From the NCBI GenBank assembly GCA_963814315.1, contig CAWFCG010000003.1:1178001-1242000 (forward strand): a stretch of 64,000 bases of DNA, given 5' to 3'. Below, piece by piece: positions 18,355 through 27,067 of this stretch. The DNA is from JAFMJV01 sp963814315 (GTDB lineage: Bacteria > Chloroflexota > Limnocylindria > Limnocylindrales > CSP1-4). A program made the translations under genes and the position numbers. A model generated the notes under the pieces. The model made no database searches. It worked only from the letters and a program-made list of their open reading frames with translations, and had not been told where the DNA came from. Within the stretch, counting starts at the first letter, position 1. Every line of letters begins with the position of its first letter.

Positions 18355-20790
18355 ATGACCCGACGATCGGCCTCGCGGATGCCGTTCCCGCACGCCACAC
18401 GTGTGTCGGCGGCGTTCATCGTGCTCGCACTCATCGCCGGCCTGCTGCCGATTGCCGCTATGGCACAGGATGATGAGGCCTACCAGCCACCGCACGACAA
18501 GCCGGGACCGGCTGCCGATCGGCTGCTGTACAACTCCTTCTTCGTCGATCGGGCGCCACTCGACATCGAGGCCGGCAACATGGACCTCTATCTGTTCGGC
18601 CTCAAGACGGAGGCCGCCCAGGACCTGCGCGGCACTCCCGGCGTGAAGCTCATCGACGCGCCCGCCACCACGGTGTCGCTCATCCTCAACCCGGCTCCCG
18701 CGCGCGACGGCGAGCTCAACCCGTTCTCGATCCGCGAGATCCGCCAGGCCATGCAATACCTGGTCAACCGCGAAGCCATCGCCCAGGACATCTACCTCGG
18801 CGCCGGTCAGCCCATGCTCACCCACGTCGGACCCAGCGATCCCGATTTCCTGACCATCTACGACATCGACCGCGGCTCCGGGATCAGCTACGACCCCGAG
18901 CTGGCACGCGAGCTCATCGCCGAGGCCATGACCGCTGCCGGCGCCGAGCTGATCGATGGCACCTGGCACTATGAAGGCCAGCCGATACGCATCAAGCTGG
19001 TGGGCCGGGTGGAAGACGAGCGACGCGACATCGCCGACCTCGTCCGTGCCGAGTTGGAGGCCGCTGGCTTCGAGGTCGCCATCACCTATGACGAGTTCGC
19101 AGCCGCGGTGCAGAAGGTCTACGCCACCGACCCGGCCGCCTTCGAGTGGCATATCTACACCGAGGGTTGGGGCCGCAGTGCCCCGAACCGCTACGACGTG
19201 GGCTCGGTCAACGCCTTCATCGCGCCCTGGTTGGGTCAGATGCCCGGCTGGCGCGAGGAGGGCTTCTGGCAGTACCAGAATGACGAGTTGGACGCGCTCG
19301 GGCAGACGCTCTACCGTGGCGAGTTCGACAGCCTCGACGAGCGCAATGAGATCTACCGGCAGATGACCCAAGCGGGGCTGGATGAGTCCATCCGCATCTG
19401 GCTGGCCACGGTGGACAACAGCTTCCCGGTCGTGGACACGTTGCAGGGCATGACCCGCGATGTGGTAGCCGGACCGCGCAACCCGTTCGCCCTGCGTGAG
19501 GCGTACGTGCCCGGCTCTGACGACGTGCGCGTCGGCCACCAGTGGGTCTGGACCGAACGGACCACCTACAACCCCATCGGTGGCCTGGGAGATGTGTACT
19601 CCACCGATCTCTGGCGCAATCTCTCCGACCCACCCATATGGAACGACCCCTTCACGGGCATCCCGGAGCCATTCCGGGCCGGGTACACCGTCGAGACCGC
19701 CGGTCCCACCGGCACGTTGGACGTGCCCGCCGACGCCCTCACATGGGACGTCGCGACCAAGACATGGCAGCCGGTGGCTCCCGGAACGACTGCGGTCAGC
19801 AAGGTCACCTTCGACTACAGCAAGTACACCGATTCGGTCTGGCACGATGGTCAACCCATCACCATCGCCGATGCCGTCTACTCCATCGCGCAGGGCTTCG
19901 ACCTCGCCTACGACCCCGAGAAGGCCCGTATCGAGACCGCCCTGGCCGTGACCTCGCGACCCGTCCTGGAGACCTTCAAGGGCTATCGACTGACCGAGGA
20001 CGACCAACTGGAGGTCTACGTCGACTACTGGCACTTCGATACCGACTACATCGGCGCCTACGCCAGCCCGGTCAGCTTCGACATGCCCTGGGAGCTGAAG
20101 CTGGCCATGGACGACCTCGTCTTCGAGCAGCGCCGAGCAGCCTACAGCGACACCGCCGCCGGCCGCTTCAGCGTGCCCTGGCTGAGCCTGGTGCTCAAGC
20201 GTGACGCTGGGTTGGTGGATCGCACGCTGCGCGATCTCGAGCGTGACGAGTTCGTGCCACCCGGCGTCTTCGACTTCGGTGGTCGCTCGCTGGTGACGCC
20301 TGAGGAGGCGGTGGCACGCTACCAGGCGGCACAGGACTGGTTCGACGAGAAGGACCACCTCATCATCAGCCAGGGACCCTACTCCCTCGAACAGTTCGAC
20401 CCGCCCGCCCAGTTCGCCGAGCTGGACGCCTTCCGCGATCCCAGCTATCCCTTCAAGCCCGGCGACCACTATCGCGGTGAGCCACCGGCCCTGACCATCG
20501 ACGACGTCACGGCCGACGTGGTCGTCCCCGGCGAGGACGCGGTCATCAGCGCGAGCGTGACCGGCCCGGGCACACTGGGACTGCAGTACCTGTTGCTCGA
20601 TCCAGCCGTGAGCGAGGTGGTGGCCTCTGGGCAGGCTGAGGCCGATGGCGGGGGCGGGTTCGCGGTGACCATCCCGGCCGACGTGACGGGCTCATTGTTC
20701 CCGGGCTTCTATGAGCTCTACCTCGCCGCCGAGAGCGACTCGTTGGCGCTCATCAGCGAGCGGCGCATCGACCTTGAGGTGCTCCCCTAG
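18355..20790 (+). CDS. Family 5 (peptide/nickel-type) ABC substrate-binding protein, apparently circularly permuted
   Basis: An 811-residue exported protein; the signal peptide ends near AAMA at residue 36. Blocks typical of the second half of family 5 come first: MDLYLFGLKTEAAQ (residue 76), then LNPFSIREIRQAMQYLVNREA (residues 121-141) and GAGQPMLTHVGP. Blocks typical of the first half come later: VWHDGQPITIADAVYSIAQG (near residue 495), and GPYSLEQFDPP near residue 673. The C-terminal 110 residues form an extra beta-rich domain. It delivers a ligand, probably a peptide, to the permeases that follow at 15 nt. It begins 3 nt after the BNR gene, so the two are co-transcribed. Confidence 0.85.
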   Translation: MTRRSASRMPFPHATRVSAAFIVLALIAGLLPIAAMAQDDEAYQPPHDKPGPAADRLLYNSFFVDRAPLDIEAGNMDLYLFGLKTEAAQDLRGTPGVKLIDAPATTVSLILNPAPARDGELNPFSIREIRQAMQYLVNREAIAQDIYLGAGQPMLTHVGPSDPDFLTIYDIDRGSGISYDPELARELIAEAMTAAGAELIDGTWHYEGQPIRIKLVGRVEDERRDIADLVRAELEAAGFEVAITYDEFAAAVQKVYATDPAAFEWHIYTEGWGRSAPNRYDVGSVNAFIAPWLGQMPGWREEGFWQYQNDELDALGQTLYRGEFDSLDERNEIYRQMTQAGLDESIRIWLATVDNSFPVVDTLQGMTRDVVAGPRNPFALREAYVPGSDDVRVGHQWVWTERTTYNPIGGLGDVYSTDLWRNLSDPPIWNDPFTGIPEPFRAGYTVETAGPTGTLDVPADALTWDVATKTWQPVAPGTTAVSKVTFDYSKYTDSVWHDGQPITIADAVYSIAQGFDLAYDPEKARIETALAVTSRPVLETFKGYRLTEDDQLEVYVDYWHFDTDYIGAYASPVSFDMPWELKLAMDDLVFEQRRAAYSDTAAGRFSVPWLSLVLKRDAGLVDRTLRDLERDEFVPPGVFDFGGRSLVTPEEAVARYQAAQDWFDEKDHLIISQGPYSLEQFDPPAQFAELDAFRDPSYPFKPGDHYRGEPPALTIDDVTADVVVPGEDAVISASVTGPGTLGLQYLLLDPAVSEVVASGQAEADGGGGFAVTIPADVTGSLFPGFYELYLAAESDSLALISERRIDLEVLP

Positions 20791-20805
20791 CGGGGCTCCG
20801 AACGG

Positions 20806-21864
20806 GTGGGTCCCTCGCTCCTGCGGCCGATCCTGGTGCGTGCCGCCAGCCTCGGCGTGGTGCTCATCATCGTGCTGGTGCTGCTGGTGCTGACCCTGGG
20901 CGCGACCGGGTACTCTGATCGCATCCTCGACGCCGGAGTGGGCGAGGAGCTGCGCGCTCTGCGCACGAGTCTCTCGCAGACCGTGACCGACCCCGACGCC
21001 GTCGAGGGCATCATCGCCGCCCGACGAGCCGAGCTGGAAGCATCGTATGGGCTCGACCGCCCCTGGTTCGAGCGGCTGCCTGCGGTCGTCGGGCAGGTGC
21101 TGGTCTTCGACTTGGGCGAGGCTCGTTCCATCCGTGCTGCGGATGGCTCGAACAGCGTGGCCGACATCATCCTGGAACGACTGCCGCGGACGGTGCTGCT
21201 GCTCACGACCTCTCTATTCATCACCGCCTTCGCGGGGCTGACGGTCGGCGTATGGCTCTCGACGCGGCCGGGCTCTCGTGTGGACCGTTTCGTCTCCTAT
21301 GTAGCGGCCATCACCAACGGCCTGCCAGCCTGGTGGGCAGGCATCCTGCTCATCCTCGTCTTCTCGTTCTGGCTGCGCATCCTGCCTTCGGGCGGGATGT
21401 ACTCGACGCCACCGCCCCAAGGGTTGGTGGCGTCGACCATCGACCTGTTGTGGCACGCGCTGCTGCCGATCCTGACGCTGGTGCTGGTGAGCATCGGCCC
21501 GTCGATCTACGTCATCCGCACCATGACGCTGAACGTAGCCCTGTCCGACCACGTCACGGTGGCGCGTGCCAAGGGCCTGCCAGAGGGGCTCATCCGCCGC
21601 CGACACATCCTGCGCGTCGCGGCGCCACCGATCGTCACCGGCCTCATCCTGGGCTTGGCAGCCACGCTCGGAGGATCCATCCTCATCGAGACCGTCTTTG
21701 CCTGGGAGGGCATGGGGCAGCTCTACTTCAAGACGTTCAGCGGCCAACCTGACGAGTCCATCATCATCGGCCTGACCTTCATGTTCACCCTCATCTACGT
21801 GGCCGCGCGGCTGGTACTGGAGATCCTCTACGTCTTCCTGGACCCACGGGTGCGCTACGCATGA
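20806..21864 (+). CDS. Peptide-type ABC transporter permease, DppB-like
   Basis: A 352-residue permease with a GTG start. It has the DppB layout: a first helix, an extracytoplasmic segment with the SYGLDRPWFERLPAVV motif, five more helices, and the EAA loop (DHVTVARAKGLPEGLIRRRH). The end (LVLEILYVFLDPRVRY) is typical of the family. It forms the membrane channel with the DppC-like protein, which it overlaps by 4 nt. Confidence 0.93.
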   Translation: MGPSLLRPILVRAASLGVVLIIVLVLLVLTLGATGYSDRILDAGVGEELRALRTSLSQTVTDPDAVEGIIAARRAELEASYGLDRPWFERLPAVVGQVLVFDLGEARSIRAADGSNSVADIILERLPRTVLLLTTSLFITAFAGLTVGVWLSTRPGSRVDRFVSYVAAITNGLPAWWAGILLILVFSFWLRILPSGGMYSTPPPQGLVASTIDLLWHALLPILTLVLVSIGPSIYVIRTMTLNVALSDHVTVARAKGLPEGLIRRRHILRVAAPPIVTGLILGLAATLGGSILIETVFAWEGMGQLYFKTFSGQPDESIIIGLTFMFTLIYVAARLVLEILYVFLDPRVRYA

Positions 21865-23282
21865 AGCGGCGGGGTCTTCTCCGCCAGGTGCTGGCCAGCA
21901 CCGCGGGCAAGATCGGCGTGACCCTGGCAGTCATCCTGGGCACCGTCTCACTGGTGGTGCTGGCGACCTTCCCGCTCGACTTCGGTCCGGCGCGCTGGTC
22001 CAACCCCGCCGTCTGGGCCGACTATCCGAAGGCCGCGCCGCCGGCCTGGACGTCGGCCCTCGCAGGAACTGGTGCGCCCCACCAGATCGTGGAGGCCTCT
22101 GAGCCGACCGAGTCCATCGCGCGCGGCGATGCCCGTGTCGAGGTCTACGACCTGGCCTTCGAGCATACGTCCGACGAGGCACCCACCTTCCTCTCGTTCA
22201 GCCTCGGCGAGGTCCGCTACGTGGATCGTCCGCCGTCGCTGAGCGTCACCCTGCTGCGACCGGACGGCACGTCAGTGCCGCTGCTGCGCACCTCGATCCG
22301 CGGGCCTCGACCCGGCGAGGTACCACCCTACGTCCGCCACGATGAGACCCCGCTGCGCATCCTGTTCACCGCCGAGCCGGAGACTGCCCAGGCCATCTCG
22401 GAGATGCTCAGCGAAGCCTACGGCGTAGAGATGTCTGCGCGGGAGGTGCAGAACGATGTGACGGCGGCACTGTTCGGCATCCCTGATGAAGCCGGCGCGC
22501 TGGAGCCGCTGAAGGGTGAGTACGTGATGCAGGTACGGGCGGCGCTGGCCGATCCGGCCGATTCGGTCGATTGGGTGCGCGCCGTCGCGGGCGGCTCCGT
22601 CTTCGGCTGGCTGGGTACTGACAGCAGTGGACGCGACCTCGCAGAGGGCCTCGCCTTCGGCCTGCCCGTAGCGCTACTCATAGGTATCGCCGCCGCCACC
22701 GTCAGCACCGTCGTCGGCACCGGTCTGGGCATGCTCTCCGGCTACAAGGGTGGCCGGACCGACCTGCTGATCCAACGCAGCGCCGATGTGGTCAACAACG
22801 TGCCCCTGCTGCCATTGCTGATCTTCTTCGTCTTCGTCTTCGGCGCGCAGATGTGGCTCATCCTGTTGTTGCTGGTCGCCTTCAGCTGGCCCGGCCTCAC
22901 CATCCTGGTGCGCTCGATGGTGCTTGGGCTGTCAGGCTCGCAGGAGGTGGAGGCAGCACGCGCCCTGGGTGCGTCGAGCCGACACATCCTGGTCAAGCAC
23001 ATCTTTCCGCACACCGCGCCCTACGTGTTCACCCAGCTCATCTTCTTCGTGCCCGCGGTCATCCTGGCCGAAGCCGGCCTCTCCTTCCTGGGTCTGGGCG
23101 ATCCGTCGCTGCCGACATGGGGCCAGATCCTTGAGGACGGCTTCCGCACCGGAGCCGTGTTCCTGGGCTACTGGTGGTGGGTCGTCTCGCCGGGCCTGCT
23201 CATCGTCCTCACGGCCGTGACCTTCATGCTGCTGGCGCTGGCCATGGAGCCCATCGTCAACCCCAGGCTGCGGCGCGACTGA
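21861..23282 (+). CDS. Peptide-type ABC transporter permease, DppC-like, with a large extracytoplasmic insert
   Basis: A 473-residue permease, much longer than the usual 280-300. After the first helix (GVTLAVILGTVSLVVLATF) an insert of about 200 residues (40-245) lies before the standard GTDSSGRD motif near residue 252. The remaining helices and the EAA loop (EVEAARALGASSRHILVKH) follow, then LSFLGLGDPSLPTWG. The insert probably lies outside the membrane and may contact the unusual binding protein. The start overlaps dppB by ATGA. Confidence 0.92.
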   Translation: MKRRGLLRQVLASTAGKIGVTLAVILGTVSLVVLATFPLDFGPARWSNPAVWADYPKAAPPAWTSALAGTGAPHQIVEASEPTESIARGDARVEVYDLAFEHTSDEAPTFLSFSLGEVRYVDRPPSLSVTLLRPDGTSVPLLRTSIRGPRPGEVPPYVRHDETPLRILFTAEPETAQAISEMLSEAYGVEMSAREVQNDVTAALFGIPDEAGALEPLKGEYVMQVRAALADPADSVDWVRAVAGGSVFGWLGTDSSGRDLAEGLAFGLPVALLIGIAAATVSTVVGTGLGMLSGYKGGRTDLLIQRSADVVNNVPLLPLLIFFVFVFGAQMWLILLLLVAFSWPGLTILVRSMVLGLSGSQEVEAARALGASSRHILVKHIFPHTAPYVFTQLIFFVPAVILAEAGLSFLGLGDPSLPTWGQILEDGFRTGAVFLGYWWWVVSPGLLIVLTAVTFMLLALAMEPIVNPRLRRD

Positions 23283-23313
23283 TGAGGCCGCTGAGCGCGA
23301 TGGTGGCCAGTTC

Positions 23314-23506
23314 TTGGCCAGATGCCAACCTGAGTAGCACGAGGCGGACTTTATGGGTCCGCCACCGCGACACGGCGCCCATGCCAGCGCTCATCCACGC
23401 TCAGTCCAAGCACGAAACGGCCGGCCGTGCCTCCTCACCGCCGTCGCGAAGTGACGTTGGAGGGTTGAAACAGGGTCTCGCGCTACTGGAGGTGGCATCT
23501 GGCCAA
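23314..23506. repeat. 193-bp non-coding region with imperfect 25-bp terminal inverted repeats
   Basis: TTGGCCAGATGCCA at 23314-23327 matches the reverse complement TGGCATCTGGCCAA at 23493-23506 exactly. The match extends to 25 bp with four mismatches (23314-23338 and 23482-23506). Inside is a 7-bp hairpin, GGCGGAC and GTCCGCC, at 23343-23363. It lies between the two permease genes and the two ATPase genes of one transporter. It could be an mRNA structure or a decayed mobile element. Confidence 0.5.
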
Positions 23507-23544
23507 CAAGCAGTCGCGGGCCGGCCGGCGGCGAGGTGCGACTG

Positions 23545-24609
23545 ATGGATGCACCCGAGAGCCTGCTGGACGGACGCCGGACGCTGCTGGAAGTGCGCGA
23601 CCTGACGGTCGAATACACCACCGAGCGTGGGCCCCTGCGTGCCGTTGACGGCATCTCATTCGACCTCGCACCGAGCGAGGCGCTGGGCATCATCGGTGAA
23701 TCCGGCAGCGGCAAGACCAGCCTGGCGTTGGCGCTCATGCGACTGCTGCCCTCGAACGGCGAGCTCGCCGGTGGCAGTCTGTACCTTGCCGGCAACGACC
23801 TCGGCGCCATGACTGACGAGGAGTTTCGGACGCGCGTCCGTTGGAGCCGCATGGCCATGGTCTTCCAGGGCGCCATGCACTCGTTCAACCCCGTCATCCG
23901 CGTGGGCGAGCAGGTGGCGGAACGCTTGCGTAGCGACGGCGTGAGCAAGTCCGAGGCGCGGTCAAGGGTGAGTGAGCTGCTGACTCGGGTAGGTCTGCCG
24001 GCGGCCACGGCGGAGCGCTACCCGCATGAGCTCAGCGGCGGCATGAAGCAGCGCGTGATGATCGCCACCGCCCTCACGCACGATCCGCCGCTGCTCATCC
24101 TCGATGAGCCCACCAGCGCCCTCGACGTGAGCATCCAGGCGCAGATCATGAACCTGCTGAAGGAGCTGAAAGCGGAACGGCACATCAGCATGCTGTTCAT
24201 CACCCACGATCTGGCCCTGGCATCAGATATCTGCGACCGCATCGCGGTGGTCTACGCGGGCGAGGTGCGTGAGCTGGGCTCGGCGGAGGACGTCTTGGGC
24301 GCCCCGGCCGACCCCTACACGCAGCGACTCCTGGCCGCCATCCCCAGCCTGCACGACCCTACGCCGCCGGAGTTCCTGCGTGGCGCACCTCCGGACCTGC
24401 ACGAAACCGGAGCTGGTTGTCGCTTCCGCCCCCGCTGTGCCCTCGCCTTTGACGCCTGTGCTGTGACGCCCCCGTACCTGGAGGTCACACCAGCACACTG
24501 GGCACGTTGCTGGCGCCACGTCGCGGACGGCCAGCCGACCCCACCCGTCGCAATCGCACCGTCCGCAGTAGCCGCACCGCCCGCAGCGGCCCGAGCGACC
24601 GATGGCTGA
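23545..24609 (+). CDS. Peptide-type ABC transporter ATP-binding protein, DppD-like
   Basis: A 354-residue ATPase: Walker A GESGSGKTSLA near residue 52, signature LSGGMKQR near residue 165, Walker B LLILDEPTSALD. The C-terminal oligopeptide-transporter domain has its cysteine cluster (CRFRPRCALAFDAC). It powers import with the DppF-like partner. The ATG at 23545 follows GAGGTG at 6 nt. It is separated from the permeases by 262 nt, and overlaps the next gene by 8 nt. Confidence 0.93.
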   Translation: MDAPESLLDGRRTLLEVRDLTVEYTTERGPLRAVDGISFDLAPSEALGIIGESGSGKTSLALALMRLLPSNGELAGGSLYLAGNDLGAMTDEEFRTRVRWSRMAMVFQGAMHSFNPVIRVGEQVAERLRSDGVSKSEARSRVSELLTRVGLPAATAERYPHELSGGMKQRVMIATALTHDPPLLILDEPTSALDVSIQAQIMNLLKELKAERHISMLFITHDLALASDICDRIAVVYAGEVRELGSAEDVLGAPADPYTQRLLAAIPSLHDPTPPEFLRGAPPDLHETGAGCRFRPRCALAFDACAVTPPYLEVTPAHWARCWRHVADGQPTPPVAIAPSAVAAPPAAARATDG

Positions 24610-25723
24610 CTGGGCGTCTGCCGAGGGGCCGATCCTGCGCGTGGAAGACCTCAGCGTCACGTTCTTCGTGCGCACCTCGTTCTTCGCCACGCGACCGATC
24701 CACGCCGTCAACGAGGTCAGTCTCGAGCTGGCCAAGGGTGAGACGATGGCCGTGGTCGGCGAATCCGGAAGTGGCAAGACGACGCTCGGGCGAGCTACGC
24801 TGCACTTGGCGCCGATCTCTGCTGGGCGCATCCTGTTCGAAGGCGTCGACATCGGTGCCCTGGCACCTCGAGAGCTCCTGGCCTTCCGGCGACGTGCCCA
24901 GGTCATCTTCCAGGACCCGTTCTCCAGCCTCAGTCCGTACATGCGCGTGGGCCAGCTGGTGGAGGAACCCCTCACCATCCACGGATCAGGCGGCCGCGCC
25001 GATCGCGAAGCCAAGGTCCTCGCCGCCCTCGAGCAGGTCAAGCTCTCGCCGGCGCCTGAGTTCGCGGACAAGTACCCGCACACGCTTTCGGGCGGCCAAC
25101 GCCAGCGCGTGAGCATCGCCCGTGCCATGGTGCTCGAGCCCGACTACCTGGTGGCTGATGAGCCCGTCTCGATGATCGATGCGTCGAGCCGAGCCGAGAT
25201 CCTGTATCTGCTGGCCGAGCTCCAGGACGAGCGCGGGCTGACCTTCCTGTACATCACCCACGATCTGGCCAGCGCGCGCCACTTCGCCGACCGCATCGCG
25301 GTCATGTACGCGGGGCGCATCGTGGAGCTGGCACCCGCGTCGCAGCTGATCGAGGACGCCAGCCACCCCTACACCCGGGCGCTGCTGGCGGCTGTACCCG
25401 AGCCGGACCCGACCAATCGGCTGCGCCAGCGAGCGGTCGTGGGCGGCGAACCACCCGATGCCGGCGACCTACCCGCTGGCTGTGCCTTCGCGCCTCGATG
25501 CCCGCTGGTCATCCGCGGCACATGCGAACGCGTGGTACCACCGCTGATCATGCTCGCCGACGGCCACCAGGTAGCCTGCCACCTCTATCCGGCGGGCGAT
25601 GGAGACGCAGTCGGATCAGCAGCTCCGGGTGACGAGCTCGGAAGCGGAGACGCCGCTGCCGCCTTGGCATCGTCGATGACGTCGAGGGCAGCCAGCAGGA
25701 AGGGATCATCCGATTCGGGATAG
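24602..25723 (+). CDS. Peptide-type ABC transporter ATP-binding protein, DppF-like
   Basis: A 373-residue ATPase with Walker A GESGSGKTTLG, signature LSGGQRQR, and Walker B YLVADEPVSMID. The cysteine cluster (CAFAPRCPLVIRGTC) of the peptide-transporter C-terminal domain is present. After VACHLYPAG the family normally ends; here about 45 more residues of low complexity follow. That tail lies over the 3' end of the S41 gene on the other strand (139-bp overlap). Confidence 0.93.
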   Translation: MADWASAEGPILRVEDLSVTFFVRTSFFATRPIHAVNEVSLELAKGETMAVVGESGSGKTTLGRATLHLAPISAGRILFEGVDIGALAPRELLAFRRRAQVIFQDPFSSLSPYMRVGQLVEEPLTIHGSGGRADREAKVLAALEQVKLSPAPEFADKYPHTLSGGQRQRVSIARAMVLEPDYLVADEPVSMIDASSRAEILYLLAELQDERGLTFLYITHDLASARHFADRIAVMYAGRIVELAPASQLIEDASHPYTRALLAAVPEPDPTNRLRQRAVVGGEPPDAGDLPAGCAFAPRCPLVIRGTCERVVPPLIMLADGHQVACHLYPAGDGDAVGSAAPGDELGSGDAAAALASSMTSRAASRKGSSDSG

Positions 25724-27024
25724 CTGAGCCAGTCGGCATCGACCGTGACATCCGGCGTCACTCCTACGCCTTCGAGCGTCTCACCTGTGGGCAGCTGGAA
25801 GCCGAAGGAGACCACCTGCAGCAGCGATCCATCGGCGAAGTCCACGCTGGCGGTGCCGTGGGTCTTGCCCGAGGTCTGCGCCCCCACGATGGTGGCGCGC
25901 CCCTGGTCCTGCAGGATGGCAGCGAGCTGTTCAGCATCGGCCTCCGTGCCCTCGTCCACCAGCACGACCACGGGGATGTCCGCGTAGCGATCGGCCAGAT
26001 CGCTGGGCTCGATCTCGATAGGCTCGTTGCTCAGGCGCGAGTGGTACTCGCCGACCTGACCCTCGATGAAGGCGCCGAGCGCACCGATGACCACCGCCGG
26101 CGCGCCCTGGTTGGAAGCTCGCAGATCGATGATCAGGCCCTCGATGGCGTCCCCGCGCATGAACGTCGTGAGCGCCTGCTCGATACCGTCCAATGCCTCC
26201 TGGCCTGACAGCGCCAGAACCTGCAGATAGCCCACGCTGGGGTCGGCCGTCAGGCGGCGCGCCTCTGGCAGGGTGAGTGGGTTGATGCGGCGGCGCTCGA
26301 CGGTGACATCGCGCAGTTCCTGGCCGGGCGTGGCGATGGTGATCGTGACGTCGGAGCCCTCCGGTCCGCGGATGTCGGCGATGCGGGCGCAGGGATCGCC
26401 GTTCACGCCGACGATGGTGTCGCGCGCCGCGATCCCGGCCTCCTTGGCCGAGCCGCCCTCGAAGACGTAGATGATGCGCAACCCCTGCTCGACTTCAGCC
26501 GGCTCTCCTTCAGCCGGATCCCCTTCAGCCCGCGCGGCGCTGTCGATCAGCGCACCGATTCCGCCATACGAGGGATCGTAGGTGGCCGGATCGCCCAGCT
26601 CTTCGGGCGCGTAGAAGTTGGTGTATGGATCGTCGAGCAGACCGACCATCTCACCCAGGAGCTGGTACACCTCATAGGCGTTGTCCGTGGCGATGACCAG
26701 CGGCGCGTACTCGTCTCCGATCGCGTCCCAGTCGAGGCCGTTGGTCTCAGGGTCGACATACAGGTCACGGATGCCCTCCCACACACCGTCGAAGAGCGCG
26801 ATGCGGAAGTCCTCCGGCATCGACAGTGTCTCGTCGCTCAACGGGGCCAGTGTCGCCTCCGGCTCGACGCAAGCGTCCACTGACCCCGCGGTCGAGACAG
26901 TGGCCGAGGCGACGGGGCTGGGGCCCGGCTGGGCTGCGACGGGCAATGCCATCGAGATCGGTAGCACCAGAACGAACAGCGTGGCGAGGGCGATGGCGGA
27001 TCGTCGGGGGGTCTTGGAGTGCAT
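25585..27024 (-). CDS. S41-family C-terminal-processing peptidase homologue, probably catalytically dead
   Basis: A 479-residue exported protein. The signal peptide ends near ALPVAAQ. An N-terminal helical domain contains LLDDPYTNFYAPEE, a PDZ domain (residues about 140-225) contains GIAARDTIVGVNG, and the S41 core follows. The catalytic lysine is kept (GAQTSGKTHG, Lys387). The serine motif, normally GSASASE, reads GTEADAEQ, putting Ala at position 362 where the nucleophile should be. The Gln four residues after the Lys is also changed. It may act as a binding protein. The ATG at 27024 has GGAGG upstream; ATG 27027 is the alternative. The tail is Ser/Pro/Ala-rich. Confidence 0.82.
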   Translation of the reverse strand: MHSKTPRRSAIALATLFVLVLPISMALPVAAQPGPSPVASATVSTAGSVDACVEPEATLAPLSDETLSMPEDFRIALFDGVWEGIRDLYVDPETNGLDWDAIGDEYAPLVIATDNAYEVYQLLGEMVGLLDDPYTNFYAPEELGDPATYDPSYGGIGALIDSAARAEGDPAEGEPAEVEQGLRIIYVFEGGSAKEAGIAARDTIVGVNGDPCARIADIRGPEGSDVTITIATPGQELRDVTVERRRINPLTLPEARRLTADPSVGYLQVLALSGQEALDGIEQALTTFMRGDAIEGLIIDLRASNQGAPAVVIGALGAFIEGQVGEYHSRLSNEPIEIEPSDLADRYADIPVVVLVDEGTEADAEQLAAILQDQGRATIVGAQTSGKTHGTASVDFADGSLLQVVSFGFQLPTGETLEGVGVTPDVTVDADWLSYPESDDPFLLAALDVIDDAKAAAASPLPSSSPGAADPTASPSPAG

Positions 27025-27067
27025 CATTCCTCCGTGGGCCAGATTGGTGGTCCCTCCAACCCCGATG

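Noticed and set aside
18301..20469. A 722-residue open frame on the minus strand across the binding-protein gene
   Set aside because: It mirrors the codon bias of the real gene on the other strand, has no ribosome-binding site, no domain and an unnatural composition.
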